A stretch of DNA of 64,000 bases from Prevotella sp. 10(H) (GCF_000711235.1 NZ_JOMI01000003.1:744001-808000), one strand, 5' to 3'; counted from the first letter of the stretch, positions 8,566 to 17,939 are shown. The notes: generated by a model not told the origin, from the letters alone. Numbers and translations: made by a program.

Positions 8566-10071
8566 TTATTTCTTCTTTTTAAAGTATTTGTTGATAATGG
8601 GGATTTCGCTCAGCGGCAGGTCTTTCTTTATGATGATTGCAGCAAAGGCAATCAGGTATAGCGTACGGTATGCCAGACGCAGCACTTCATTGTCTATCTG
8701 TGGATACATGGCTGCAGCATAGAATATTACTGCCAGAGCAAAATAAAGGAATATATTCTTCAGGTCGTATTTGATAGGGAAGTACTTCTGTCCTATAAAA
8801 TACGAAATCGCCATAATAATCAGGTTGCAGACAAATGTAGCCCATGCACTGGCTATATATCCGTATATCGGCACAAGGATTATATTCATAGCCACCTGTA
8901 TCACGCACCCTAAGATAGAAAAGTATGCCCCGTATTTGGTTTTGTCAGTCAGCTTATACCATACGGAAAGATTGAAATAGATACCGAAGAATATTTCGCC
9001 CATCATCGCTATAGGAACAACGATAATCCCTTCGGTATAGTTCCCGCTGACAATATATTTCAGTATATCGAGGTAAAACATTACCCCTAGAAATACCAGC
9101 AATGAAAAGATGATGAAAAACTTCATTGCATCGGCATAAGTCTTTGTACTGCCGCTCTCTTTATTCTTACTAAAGAAAAACGGTTCGTATGCATATCTGA
9201 AAGCCTGTGTAAATACGGTAATTATAACAGTGATTTTAATACAAGCTGTATATACGCCCAGTTCGTGGAAAGCCTGTGTCTTATCTTCGAACAGAAAAGG
9301 GTAGGTGAGTTGTGCAACTGTCTGATTGATAACTCCGGCAATACCAAGTATCAATAGCGGAAATGAGTATCTTAATATCCTTCTCAGGAGTGCGTTATCG
9401 AACCGGAATTTCAATCCCTTCATTGTATTCGGGATCAGTAAAATAAGAACGGCTAATGTCGATATTAAGTTAGCAAGGAAGATATATCCTATACCTATGC
9501 CCGGGTGATAATATTTGCTTAATACAAAATCGGGATAGTTTTTGTATACCAACGGACAAATAACAAGGAAAAACAGATTGAAAAATATATTGAAAAATAT
9601 ATATGACAGTTTCAATGTTGCAAACCGCAGCGGACGTTTCTGATACCGCAGATAGGCAAACGGTATTGCCATAAAAGCATCCAGGGCAACCACTATTACC
9701 ATCATCATGATATGTTCCTTGTGGTCGTAATTCATCAGATCGGCAATCGGACTGATGAAACTGAAGCACAATAGGATAAATAATAATGAAGTCGTTCCTA
9801 ACGAAATCAGCGATGTGGAATATACTTTCGACGGATTCTCATCCTGTTTGTTCATGAAACGGAAGAAGCCCGTTTCCATTCCGTATGTCAGCAATACAAA
9901 TGCTAAAGCGGTAAATCCCTGTATATAGCCGACTTTCCCGTATTCGGCAGGGTTTGTAAAGATATATACATGTAGCGGAACAAGACAATAGTTAAGGAAT
10001 CGACCTAGGATACTGCTCAATCCGTAGATTGCAGTATCTTTTGCCAAACTCTTCATTCCACTTCCAGCCAT
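8566..10071 (-). CDS. Oligosaccharide flippase / polysaccharide biosynthesis protein (MOP superfamily)
   Basis: A 501-residue integral membrane protein with about 12-14 hydrophobic segments. Its N-terminus (KSLAKDTAIYGLSSILGRFLNYCLVPLHVYIF) is typical of the Wzx/RfbX branch of the MOP superfamily found in Bacteroidetes. It probably flips an undecaprenyl-linked oligosaccharide or related lipid-linked glycan across the inner membrane. No glycosyltransferase cluster surrounds it, so the substrate is unknown. The start at 10071 is supported by the family N-terminus. The promoter should lie in 10072-10280, shared with the divergent acyl-CoA synthetase gene. Confidence 0.88.
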   Translation of the reverse strand: MAGSGMKSLAKDTAIYGLSSILGRFLNYCLVPLHVYIFTNPAEYGKVGYIQGFTALAFVLLTYGMETGFFRFMNKQDENPSKVYSTSLISLGTTSLLFILLCFSFISPIADLMNYDHKEHIMMMVIVVALDAFMAIPFAYLRYQKRPLRFATLKLSYIFFNIFFNLFFLVICPLVYKNYPDFVLSKYYHPGIGIGYIFLANLISTLAVLILLIPNTMKGLKFRFDNALLRRILRYSFPLLILGIAGVINQTVAQLTYPFLFEDKTQAFHELGVYTACIKITVIITVFTQAFRYAYEPFFFSKNKESGSTKTYADAMKFFIIFSLLVFLGVMFYLDILKYIVSGNYTEGIIVVPIAMMGEIFFGIYFNLSVWYKLTDKTKYGAYFSILGCVIQVAMNIILVPIYGYIASAWATFVCNLIIMAISYFIGQKYFPIKYDLKNIFLYFALAVIFYAAAMYPQIDNEVLRLAYRTLYLIAFAAIIIKKDLPLSEIPIINKYFKKKK

Positions 10072-10279
10072 AGGTATATATTTGGCTACAAAAGTACTAA
10101 AATTACTTATCAGTTACAGTTTATCCGTTATAGTTTTTCAGTGATATGAAAATGCATATCGCCCTGTTTTTGCATATATAATTATTATACTGTTATTTAC
10201 TTAGATAATTACCACGCCAATAGGTGTTTATGCAACTATAAAAAATACAATTACATTACATAATTTCCATATTTAAAAT

Positions 10280-10287
10280 TACCTTTG
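10280..10287 (+). promoter_or_regulatory. Bacteroidetes-type -7 box TACCTTTG
   Basis: Matches the TAnnTTTG -7 consensus of Bacteroidetes housekeeping sigma promoters, 30 bases before the ATG of the acyl-CoA synthetase gene. No clear -33 TTTG is seen. The box overlaps a TTG at 10285, which argues against that TTG being a start codon. Confidence 0.6.
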
Positions 10288-10317
10288 TATATATTAAACG
10301 AATCAAAGAGAAGTCCC

Positions 10318-12129
10318 ATGAACTATTATCACTTATCTATTCTGGTACATCGCCAGGCACTTAGGTATGGAAAAAGAACAGCTTTAAAGTACCGCAATCA
10401 GGACGAAAAGAAATGGAAAAATATTTCGTGGAAGAAATTTTCGGAAAATGTAATGAAAGTAGCCTGGGCTATGGCCGAGATAGGTGTAAACGAGGGTGAC
10501 AAAGTAGCTGTTTATTCGCAGAATATGCCGCAATATCTCTTTGCCGATTTCGCATCCTATGCCAACCGTTGCGTATCGGTACCTATTTATGCAACTTCTT
10601 CGCCTACGCAAGTAGAATATATTATCAATGATGCGAATGTGGAACTGCTTTTTGCTGGCGAACAATTCCAGTATAATAATGCATTTAAGGTGCAGCAAAA
10701 GGCTTCATCACCGCTGAAAAGAATTATAGTATTCGATAATAAAGTAAAATTCCATCCCGAAGATAAAACTTCAATATATTTCGATGATTTCATCGCTTCG
10801 GGAGAAAATTCGAATACAGAAGTTATCGTGCGTGTACGTATGAAGTCGAGACAGGAAAATGATATCGCCTGTATCATATACACTTCGGGCACGACGGGTG
10901 AGCCCAAAGGCGTTGTTCTTCCGCATTCATGCTTCCTGCAGGTATTCCGTATACATGACATACGCCTGACCATGACATCGAATAAAGATGTATCGATGAA
11001 CTTCCTGCCGCTTGCACATATCTTCGAACGGGCATGGACATGCTATGCTATCCATAAAGGGATGACGATAGCGATCAATCAGGATGCAAAGGAGATACAG
11101 AAGTCTATACAGCAGGTTCGACCTACTATTATGTGTAGTGTACCCCGTTTCTGGGAGAAAGTATATGCAGGTGTAAATGAGAAGATATCCGATTCGAAAG
11201 GATTTATGAAATGGCTGTATACCAATGCTATAAAAACAGGGAAAAGATATAATCTCGATTATAAAAATAATAATATACGCGCGCCATTCGGTACGCGGGT
11301 AAAATTCTTTCTTTATAATAATACCGTATTCCGTATTTTGAAGATGGTAGTCGGTATCCAGAACGGGAATGTTTTTCCATGTGCGGGAGCGCCGTTATCG
11401 GACTCTATCAATGAATTTCTGCAATCGGTGAATATTCCTATTATTGTTGGATATGGATTAACAGAAACTTCTGCTACCGTGAGTTTTTATCCGGAGAGGG
11501 ATTTTGTGATCGGCTCCATCGGAACGGTAATGCCGGAAGTGGATGTAAAGATAGACCCTGAAAATAATGAAATACTGGTAAAAGGTAAGACTGTGATGCG
11601 CGAGTATTATAATAAGCCCGAAGAAACAGCCAAAGTATTTACCGAAGACGGATACTTCCGTACCGGAGACTCCGGACGACTTGAAGGAAATACTCTGTTC
11701 ATGACAGAACGTATAAAGGACTTATTTAAGACGGCTAACGGAAAATATATAGCTCCGCAGGCTATAGAAACCAAGGTGTCTGAAGATAAGTTTATCGATA
11801 TGATTGCCGTTATTGCAGATGAGCGTAAATTTGTGAGTGCTTTAATCGTACCAGACTACAAAGCATTGGAAGAATATGCCGAAACGCACAATATACATTA
11901 TACTAAAACTGAAGACCTGCTTTCCAATGTAGATATCCTGCGTATGCTCGACGGTCGCATTGAATTGCTACAAGCGAACTTTGCCCCTTACGAAAAGATA
12001 AAGAGATACTGGCTTCTGCCCGAACCTTTCACAATGGATGGAGGGGAGTTGACAAATACACTAAAGATCAGACGTAAATTCGTGGCAGAGAAATATAAAG
12101 ACATCATAGATAAAATGTACAAAGAATAA
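10318..12129 (+). CDS. Long-chain acyl-CoA synthetase (AMP-forming)
   Basis: A 603-residue ANL-superfamily enzyme that activates fatty acids to acyl-CoA via acyl-AMP. The P-loop IIYTSGTTGEPKGV, the adenine-binding GYGLTETSA and the hinge/core region YFRTGDSGRLEG are present. I start it at the ATG at 10318 (MNYYHLSILVHRQ) because the in-frame upstream TTG at 10285 lies inside the promoter -7 box. The protein resembles the long FACL/Fad15-like group of Bacteroidetes. hemW follows 54 bases later on the same strand. Confidence 0.93.
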   Translation: MNYYHLSILVHRQALRYGKRTALKYRNQDEKKWKNISWKKFSENVMKVAWAMAEIGVNEGDKVAVYSQNMPQYLFADFASYANRCVSVPIYATSSPTQVEYIINDANVELLFAGEQFQYNNAFKVQQKASSPLKRIIVFDNKVKFHPEDKTSIYFDDFIASGENSNTEVIVRVRMKSRQENDIACIIYTSGTTGEPKGVVLPHSCFLQVFRIHDIRLTMTSNKDVSMNFLPLAHIFERAWTCYAIHKGMTIAINQDAKEIQKSIQQVRPTIMCSVPRFWEKVYAGVNEKISDSKGFMKWLYTNAIKTGKRYNLDYKNNNIRAPFGTRVKFFLYNNTVFRILKMVVGIQNGNVFPCAGAPLSDSINEFLQSVNIPIIVGYGLTETSATVSFYPERDFVIGSIGTVMPEVDVKIDPENNEILVKGKTVMREYYNKPEETAKVFTEDGYFRTGDSGRLEGNTLFMTERIKDLFKTANGKYIAPQAIETKVSEDKFIDMIAVIADERKFVSALIVPDYKALEEYAETHNIHYTKTEDLLSNVDILRMLDGRIELLQANFAPYEKIKRYWLLPEPFTMDGGELTNTLKIRRKFVAEKYKDIIDKMYKE

Positions 12130-12183
12130 GTTGACAGCTCTTATTCATTGTCCACTATTGACTATCTATTATCAACTAAATAA

Positions 12184-13323
12184 ATGGCAGGCATATATAT
12201 ACACGTCCCATTCTGCAAAACGCGGTGTATCTATTGCAATTTCTATACCCGCACCGATATGTCGCCTAAAGACGATTATGTATTTGCAATATGTCTTGAA
12301 ATAGAACTCCGCAAAGATTATCTTTCCGGTGAAATTATAAAAACTATCTATTTTGGAGGAGGGACGCCTTCACAATTATCATATGATAATTTCCGTCAGA
12401 TATTTGCTGCTATAGCAGATAACTTTGAAATAGCCTCGAATGCAGAAATAACATTAGAGGCTAACCCTGATGATCTTGATTCTGTATATATCGAAACATT
12501 GAAACAATTGCCTTTTAACCGCCTGAGTATAGGTATCCAAAGCTTCGATGATAACGAATTGAGATTTCTTAAGCGCAGACATTCTGCCGCTAAAGCTATC
12601 GAAGCGGTAAAACGGTGCCAGTCGGCAGGTTATAATAATATCAGTATCGACCTCATGTACGGGTTGCCGAACCAGACAATGGAAATATGGAATAAGAATC
12701 TTGAGCAGGCTATTGCACTCGGTATACAGCATATTTCTTCTTATCATCTCATCTACGAAGAGGGCACACGTTTATATAAGCTTTTTAAGACAGGGGAAGT
12801 AAAACCTGTGGATGAAGACCTGAGTGTGGAAATGTTTTCAGTGATGATAGATAAACTCGGTGAAGCCGGTTTCGAACATTACGAAATTTCCAATTTTGCT
12901 AAGGACGGACTTTATTCAAAGCATAACAGTTCATATTGGTTGGGAGAGAAATATCTCGGCCTTGGGCCTGCCGCTCATTCATATGACGGCCGGAACAGGG
13001 CTTGGAATATAGCTTCTATATCCAAGTATATAAAAGGAATAGGGCAGGGTAGTCTTGATTTAGAAACAGAATTTCTTGACGATAATACCCGCTACAATGA
13101 TTTTATACTGACAGGTATGCGTACCATGTGGGGAGTCGATCTCACGGAATTAGAGAAAAGATATGGAACTGATAAAAAGAATTATTGTTTGAAGAATGTC
13201 AGGAAATACATTGATGACGGATTCGTTACTAACGATAATAATATACTCAAGCTAACACGTAAAGGTATTTTCATCTCAGACGGTATAATGAGCGACCTGA
13301 TGTGGGTGGATAAAACAAGATAA
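12184..13323 (+). CDS. hemW: Radical SAM family heme chaperone HemW
   Basis: A 379-residue radical SAM protein. The cluster motif is CKTRCIYCNF near residue 11, i.e. CxxxCxxCxF. HemW has Phe after the third-cysteine spacer where coproporphyrinogen dehydrogenase HemN has an extra Cys, so this is HemW rather than HemN. The GGGTPSQL motif, the SIGIQSF segment and the C-terminal HemN_C domain (FILTGMRTMWGVDL) follow. HemW binds heme and delivers it to membrane respiratory proteins. It ends at a strong bidirectional terminator. Confidence 0.92.
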   Translation: MAGIYIHVPFCKTRCIYCNFYTRTDMSPKDDYVFAICLEIELRKDYLSGEIIKTIYFGGGTPSQLSYDNFRQIFAAIADNFEIASNAEITLEANPDDLDSVYIETLKQLPFNRLSIGIQSFDDNELRFLKRRHSAAKAIEAVKRCQSAGYNNISIDLMYGLPNQTMEIWNKNLEQAIALGIQHISSYHLIYEEGTRLYKLFKTGEVKPVDEDLSVEMFSVMIDKLGEAGFEHYEISNFAKDGLYSKHNSSYWLGEKYLGLGPAAHSYDGRNRAWNIASISKYIKGIGQGSLDLETEFLDDNTRYNDFILTGMRTMWGVDLTELEKRYGTDKKNYCLKNVRKYIDDGFVTNDNNILKLTRKGIFISDGIMSDLMWVDKTR

Positions 13324-13325
13324 AA

Positions 13326-13358
13326 AAATAGCTTCAAAATTTCGAAGCTATTTTTTTA
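13326..13358. terminator. Bidirectional terminator between hemW and rpsP
   Basis: 10-bp stem AAATAGCTTC/GAAGCTATTT (13326-13335 with 13344-13353) flanked by A and T runs on both sides, between two converging genes. Confidence 0.9.
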
Positions 13359-13380
13359 TGCTGTATATCAATTTTAAATC

Positions 13381-14028
13381 TTATTCAGCACTTTTTTCTT
13401 CTTCAGCAGGAGCGTCAGTTTCAGCAGCCGGAGCCTCTGCAGCTGGTGCAGGTGTTTCAGCAGCTTCTTCAACTACAGGAGCCGGAGTTTCCTCAGCAGC
13501 CGGAGTTTCCACGCTTTCTTCTACTGCAGGAGCAGCTTCTGCCTCAGCTTCAGCTTGTGCAGCATTCGCTTCAGCTTTCTTTTGTGCTACAGCATCAGCT
13601 TTAGCCTTGTTTGCTGCTTTTTCAGCATCTAAACGTGCTTTTGCCTCAGCTTTCGCCTGAGTTTCATTTTTGTTGATAGCAGCCTGAGTGCCTTTTTCCT
13701 TTTCAGCTTTCCATGCTTCAAATTTCTTTTCTGCATCGTCTACTGAAAACGCACCTTTAGCAACACCACCAAGAAGGTGTTTCTTCAATAAAACTCCTTG
13801 TTCAGAAAGTATGTTGCGTGTAGTGTCGGTAGGTTGAGCACCAACTTGCAACCAGTACAAAGCCCTATCGAAATTTATAGTTATTGTAGCAGGATTTGTA
13901 TTCGGGTTGTAAGAACCCACCTTTTCAATAAATTTTCCATCACGTGGAGCTCTGCTATCTGCAATGACGATGTGGTAGAAAGGGTAACCCTTGCGTCCTC
14001 GTCTTTGTAAACGGATCTTTGTAGCCAT
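13381..14028 (-). CDS. rpsP: 30S ribosomal protein S16 with Ala/Glu-rich C-terminal extension
   Basis: The N-terminal 80 residues are a canonical bS16 ([58 protein letters not shown]). bS16 is normally about 80-90 residues; this protein has 215. Residues 95-150 form a charged Lys/Ala/Glu helix-like segment, and the last 65 residues are a low-complexity Ala/Glu/Pro/Val tail. Extended S16 tails are known in Bacteroidetes, though this one is long. Its role is unknown. The reverse strand of the tail gives a spurious Ala/Ser-rich frame. Confidence 0.95.
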   Translation of the reverse strand: MATKIRLQRRGRKGYPFYHIVIADSRAPRDGKFIEKVGSYNPNTNPATITINFDRALYWLQVGAQPTDTTRNILSEQGVLLKKHLLGGVAKGAFSVDDAEKKFEAWKAEKEKGTQAAINKNETQAKAEAKARLDAEKAANKAKADAVAQKKAEANAAQAEAEAEAAPAVEESVETPAAEETPAPVVEEAAETPAPAAEAPAAETDAPAEEEKSAE

Positions 14029-14140
14029 TTTTCTTTCTTTAGTTAATTTTTAATTATACATAATTGTAATTAGCGGGTGCAAAGATAGGAATAAGTTTTA
14101 ATAAATCATCCGATATTTGCTTTTTATTGCAGTATATATA

Positions 14141-14176
14141 AAAGAAAAAGGTCAAACTTTTTTAAGTTCAACCTTC
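14141..14176 (-). terminator. Probable terminator after rpsT
   Basis: Interrupted inverted repeat AAGGT..AACTT/AAGTT..ACCTT (14148-14175). On the minus strand it is followed by a T-rich run. It lies 34 bases beyond the rpsT stop. Confidence 0.65.
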
Positions 14177-14209
14177 TCTTTATATAGTAACAGTTTTATA
14201 TTAGTAACG

Positions 14210-14464
14210 TTATGCTAACGATTTAACGTGAGCAGCTAATTTTGATTTTAAATTACCCGCTTTATTTTTGTGGATAACGTTCTTTTTAGCTAATCTGTCG
14301 AGCATAGAACATACCGAAGGGTATAGCTTTTCTGCTTCTTCCTTGCTAGTCAGGGTACGGAACTTTCTAACTGCATTACGGGTAGTTCTTGCTGAATATC
14401 TGTTTCTCAAGCGTCTTACTTCTGCTTGTCTGATTCTTTTTTCTGCTGATTTGTGATTTGCCAT
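14210..14464 (-). CDS. rpsT: 30S ribosomal protein S20
   Basis: An 84-residue, Lys/Arg-rich helical protein with the bS20 N-terminus [20 protein letters not shown] and the C-terminal [18 protein letters not shown] segment. Length is normal for the family. It stabilises the 16S rRNA 5' domain and helix 44. It lies just downstream of tRNA-Glu on the same strand and may share its transcript. Confidence 0.97.
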   Translation of the reverse strand: MANHKSAEKRIRQAEVRRLRNRYSARTTRNAVRKFRTLTSKEEAEKLYPSVCSMLDRLAKKNVIHKNKAGNLKSKLAAHVKSLA

Positions 14465-14508
14465 GTTGACTAATCCTTTTTTAAGAGTATTTTATTTCTT
14501 TTTATTTG

Positions 14509-14580
14509 TAGCCCATAGGGGAGTCGAACCCCTCTTTCAAGAATGAAAATCTTGCGTCCTAACCGATAGACGAATGGGCC
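14509..14580 (-). tRNA. tRNA-Glu (anticodon UUC)
   Basis: Minus-strand cloverleaf of 72 nt. The acceptor stem is GGCCCAT/ATGGGCT, the T-loop is GGTTCGACTCC, and the anticodon stem CAAGA/TCTTG encloses loop TTTTCAT, giving anticodon TTC. Discriminator A; CCA is not encoded. Confidence 0.95.
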
Positions 14581-14775
14581 ATCCTGTGGAGTCTTTTCTG
14601 TATTATCAGTTCGTTTCTCCTCTCGAATGCGGATGCAAAGGTAATTGATTTTTGATTACATGCAAACTTTTGAATATGTTTTTTTGAAAAATCTTCGTCC
14701 GTATTTATTATGCCGTTGATTTTCAATTGTGTTTGTTTTCGTCAAAAAACTAAAATTTTTCATACAGCTATATAC

Positions 14776-15486
14776 TCAGGATTTTTTTGACATGAAATCC
14801 TCGAAAAACGAATCCCTGTACATGTTCCCTATAGCAATCTCAAAGTTTTTAATGAAAATGTCGTTATTGTCGAACGATTCTATCTGATTCTTATTAACTA
14901 TATATGACCTGTTTACCCTCAGAAAAGCGCTTTTAGGCAGCATGTCGTGTATGGTTTTCAGGTTCAGTTTGGTGATTATTCGTTGCCCGTCCAATTGGAT
15001 GATAACATAATCTTTTAGCCCCTCGATAAAGAGGATATCTTTAAGGTTTACCTTGAAGTATTTCCTGTCTGATTTTACAAAGATATAGTCATCTTCAACA
15101 TTTTCTACGCTTTTCTTTTCTTCAGACAATAACAGGCTGTGATAGGCTATCGCTTTGTCAACTGCTTTTCTGAACCTGTCGGCTTCTATCGGTTTCACCA
15201 GATAGTCTATTGCTTCCACTTCGTAGCTGTCGAGCGCATACTCCGAATATGCCGTCGTGAAAATAACCAATGTATCCTTGCTTATATTTTTAGCAAATTC
15301 GATCCCTGTGATCCCCGGCATCTGTATATCGAGGAAGATAAGTTCTACAGGGTGGTTGAGCATATACATGGAGGCCGCTTCGGCGCTGTTGAAACTGTCG
15401 AGTAGTTCCAGTTCGGGAATCTGGTCTACCAGATTTTTCATCCCTTTGCGGGCAATAGGTTCATCGTCTACTATTATGCATTTCAT
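14776..15486 (-). CDS. LytTR-family response regulator
   Basis: A 236-residue response regulator. The receiver domain spans residues 1-115, with the acidic DDEP pair, phospho-acceptor Asp in FLDIQMPG, Thr in FTTAYSEYAL and Lys in YLVKPI. The C-terminal LytTR DNA-binding domain has the FVKSDRKYFKVNLKDILFIEG start and FLRVNRSYIVN. It lies 35 bases downstream of the LytS-type kinase gene on the same strand, forming a two-component system that probably regulates the divergent CstA-family transporter, by analogy with BtsSR of enterobacteria. Confidence 0.92.
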   Translation of the reverse strand: MKCIIVDDEPIARKGMKNLVDQIPELELLDSFNSAEAASMYMLNHPVELIFLDIQMPGITGIEFAKNISKDTLVIFTTAYSEYALDSYEVEAIDYLVKPIEADRFRKAVDKAIAYHSLLLSEEKKSVENVEDDYIFVKSDRKYFKVNLKDILFIEGLKDYVIIQLDGQRIITKLNLKTIHDMLPKSAFLRVNRSYIVNKNQIESFDNNDIFIKNFEIAIGNMYRDSFFEDFMSKKS

Positions 15487-15521
15487 AAGTTCTTATTTAG
15501 TTGTTATTCATTATTTTAGTC

Positions 15522-16580
15522 TTATAGAGTAAGTTGAAGGCTGACGGTATAAGTCGTTTCGGCATCCTTTATTTCCAGTGAATAATTATTTCCATATAAA
15601 AGGTCGAGTCGTCGCCTTATATTAGCCAGTCCCAATCCACCGACTTTTCTTTGAGAGGGTTTTTTAGGCTTTGAATTTTCACACTCGAAGATAAGCTGTT
15701 TATCTTTTACTAAAAAACAGATGTGGACGTAAGAAGTGTTTTCGCTGTCGGAGTTATGCTTTACTGCGTTTTCTACAAAGGGAATAAACAATAGCGGTGG
15801 AATTTCTAAATTATCCATATCTTCTTTTTGTTTAATACTAAAGTCGAACTTATCACGACGGGTTTTCTCCAGATCGAGAAACTTTGTCAGGAAATGTATA
15901 TCGGCGCTCAGCAGTACCTTATCCTGTATGCTGTCGTTTATCTGGTACCTGAGCATATCTTCGAGTTTTACCAATATCTGCGATGATATTTCGGGGTCTT
16001 CTTTTACCATTATGTTGGCATTGTTCAGCATATTGAAAAGAAAGTGCGGATTTATCTGGCTTTTCAGGAATTTCAGTTCCGATTCCAGTGTGGCCGATTC
16101 CAACATGCTTATTCTGCGGCTGTTGTTCATCCAGTGTTTAAATAGCAGGACTGTTGTGGTTCCGGCGAGCATCAGCCCGATAGTTATTGTCGATGAAATT
16201 ATACCCAGTAATGCCGATGAATTGGGATTCTCTATCTGGTTTCCGTCATCCGATCCCCAGAAATAATTTTGTAAGATAACAATTTCTGCGATTGTGACCC
16301 ATACCAAAAGCAACGCTGCTATGAGATAAATAAGCAGCTTGTTTTTCAGAAGCAAACGGGGTACAAGCACGTACATATTAAAGTAAATAACCAGATTGAA
16401 AGACAGAAACTGACCGGCCCAGCCATAAACCCTGTCTGAGGTTATAATCATTTCATCGGGCTTGATGAAAAATATACTCATTGTAATTGCAAAAATGATA
16501 AATTGCAATAATAAGTGCCTGTAGATTCTATATTTTGGATTTAACAGGAACTCGGGAACTATATCTTTTTTTTCAAGCAT
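15522..16580 (-). CDS. LytS/YehU-type sensor histidine kinase (intact)
   Basis: A 352-residue membrane kinase. Four hydrophobic segments lie in residues 20-150. The His_kinase domain follows, with phospho-acceptor His179 in SQINPHFLFNML, the N-box PFVENAVKHN and a G-box GGLGLANIRRRLDLLYG. All key residues are present, so it should autophosphorylate and drive the adjacent LytTR regulator. It lacks a recognisable extracytoplasmic ligand domain, suggesting the membrane helices sense the signal. It is preceded by a degenerate paralogue 6 bases upstream. Confidence 0.92.
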   Translation of the reverse strand: MLEKKDIVPEFLLNPKYRIYRHLLLQFIIFAITMSIFFIKPDEMIITSDRVYGWAGQFLSFNLVIYFNMYVLVPRLLLKNKLLIYLIAALLLVWVTIAEIVILQNYFWGSDDGNQIENPNSSALLGIISSTITIGLMLAGTTTVLLFKHWMNNSRRISMLESATLESELKFLKSQINPHFLFNMLNNANIMVKEDPEISSQILVKLEDMLRYQINDSIQDKVLLSADIHFLTKFLDLEKTRRDKFDFSIKQKEDMDNLEIPPLLFIPFVENAVKHNSDSENTSYVHICFLVKDKQLIFECENSKPKKPSQRKVGGLGLANIRRRLDLLYGNNYSLEIKDAETTYTVSLQLTL

Positions 16581-16586
16581 TATGCT

Positions 16587-17642
16587 TTATAAATTTAATT
16601 TCAGTTCAATTTTATTTTCTCGCGCAGACAAAGTGTAATTATCTTTGTACAGTAGGTCAAGCCTGTGTTTGATACGCGATATTCCCTCTTCATTCAATTC
16701 TTTTAGGGAGCTACTGCATGTAAAAATTAGAATATTTTTATTTGTTTCGAAATGTATTTGGATAAAAGAAACCTCATCCTTTTCTGTCTTATTTACAATG
16801 TTTTGAATAAAAGGAATGAATAGCAACGGTGAAACAAATATTTGATTCATATTTTCGACATTTGCAGAAACAGAGAAAGAAAAGTTATCGGAATACAGCT
16901 TTTGAAGAGCAAGATAATTATTCAGGAATTTTATTTCCGAACTCAACAGAACTTTATCCCTGCTGCAATCGTATAGCTGATATCTTAGCAGCTGGCTTAG
17001 CCTGTATAACATATCCGAAGCCTTTTCCGGCTTGACTTTGACTAATGCAGATGTACTGCTGAGTATATTGAAAAGGAAGGTCGGATTAATCTGGTCTTTA
17101 AGTTGTTCCACTTCCGATTGTATATGTATTTTTTCCAGTTCGTTCACCCTTTCGCTTTCCATCATCCAGTATCGTAGTAATACGGTTATCGAGGAGCCGG
17201 ATATGCATATCAGAGTGAGCATAAAAGTAGAAAAACTATCGATAATCACAGGCAGATTTAAGTAATGTTCGCGACGGTGTCCTGTCCCCAGCAAAGAAAA
17301 AGCGACATATTCCATTACGATCTGTACGAGCACTATCATCAAAACAGACAGCGAAAAGAAGATTGCATACTTCAGATATCGTTTTTTTAATAAGAGTGTG
17401 GGTACCAGTTTATAGATATTTGTATAAGTTACTGCCAGATAGGTTAGGAAGGCAATGAATGCAATCAGGTATATCCAGTTACCTACATCATCAGCCTTGG
17501 CCTCATAATTTACAAATATTTGCTGAGATGAAACGGCTCCCAAAGCAACAAGAAGCAACATATGTCTTAAGAGCCTTAACCGGGGGCTTGCCAGTAGTTT
17601 ATATAAGAAAGTTTTCTTTGTGTTTTCGAACATATACCGCAT
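16587..17642 (-). CDS. Degenerate LytS-type kinase paralogue (pseudokinase)
   Basis: A 351-residue membrane protein with the same architecture as its downstream neighbour. Key catalytic positions are replaced: the phospho-acceptor motif reads DQINPTFLFNIL (Thr188 in place of His; codon ACC on the minus strand), the N-box Glu-Asn-x-x-x-x-His is PFIQNIVNKT, and the G-box glycines are lost (NEEGISRIKHRLDLLY). The reading frame is intact and full length. It is therefore likely a non-catalytic partner or regulator of the active kinase rather than a decayed gene. An alternative start at Met4 is possible. Confidence 0.85.
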   Translation of the reverse strand: MRYMFENTKKTFLYKLLASPRLRLLRHMLLLVALGAVSSQQIFVNYEAKADDVGNWIYLIAFIAFLTYLAVTYTNIYKLVPTLLLKKRYLKYAIFFSLSVLMIVLVQIVMEYVAFSLLGTGHRREHYLNLPVIIDSFSTFMLTLICISGSSITVLLRYWMMESERVNELEKIHIQSEVEQLKDQINPTFLFNILSSTSALVKVKPEKASDMLYRLSQLLRYQLYDCSRDKVLLSSEIKFLNNYLALQKLYSDNFSFSVSANVENMNQIFVSPLLFIPFIQNIVNKTEKDEVSFIQIHFETNKNILIFTCSSSLKELNEEGISRIKHRLDLLYKDNYTLSARENKIELKLNL

Positions 17643-17805
17643 ACGTTAATAAGCTTCGAATTTAATACTTTATTTTTATTTACAGATAAGAAGTTACCCT
17701 CTAGCATTTGCTTAAAAGCTTTTATTTTAGAACTGTAACAAAATTAATTTTAGCGGCATATATGATTTTAAATAATATACCAAACAGGCTTTCAGGTAGA
17801 TGAAC

Positions 17806-17825
17806 TTCGTCATTTTGTAGACGAA
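17806..17825. promoter_or_regulatory. Candidate operator: inverted repeat upstream of the CstA-family gene
   Basis: TTCGTC-8nt-GACGAA, about 30 bases upstream of the candidate -33 box. LytTR regulators more often bind imperfect direct repeats, so assignment to the adjacent regulator is speculative. Confidence 0.3.
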
Positions 17826-17852
17826 ACATAAAAGAGATAAGAAATCAATAGT

Positions 17853-17885
17853 TTTGTCCGTTAAATCGCATTTTTTGTATATTTA
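17853..17885 (+). promoter_or_regulatory. Candidate promoter of the CstA-family gene
   Basis: TTTG at 17853-17856 and TATATTTA at 17878-17885, separated by 21 bases. This approximates the Bacteroidetes -33 TTTG / -7 TAnnTTTG arrangement with one mismatch. The start codon follows about 55 bases downstream. Confidence 0.5.
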
Positions 17886-17939
17886 TGCTCAAAAATCTTA
17901 TATACGACGGTAAATAGTCAAAACGCACACACTTATAAT

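Noticed and set aside
10285-10317. TTG-initiated extension of the acyl-CoA synthetase
   Set aside because: The TTG is within a TAnnTTTG promoter box; the ATG at 10318 fits better.
13358-13660. Ala/Ser-rich plus-strand frame
   Set aside because: It is the antisense shadow of the Ala/Glu-rich tail of S16; it has no start context and only low-complexity composition.
16587-17642. Degenerate kinase as a sequencing or frameshift artefact
   Set aside because: The frame is continuous and full length, and several separate motifs are changed by substitution rather than by shift.
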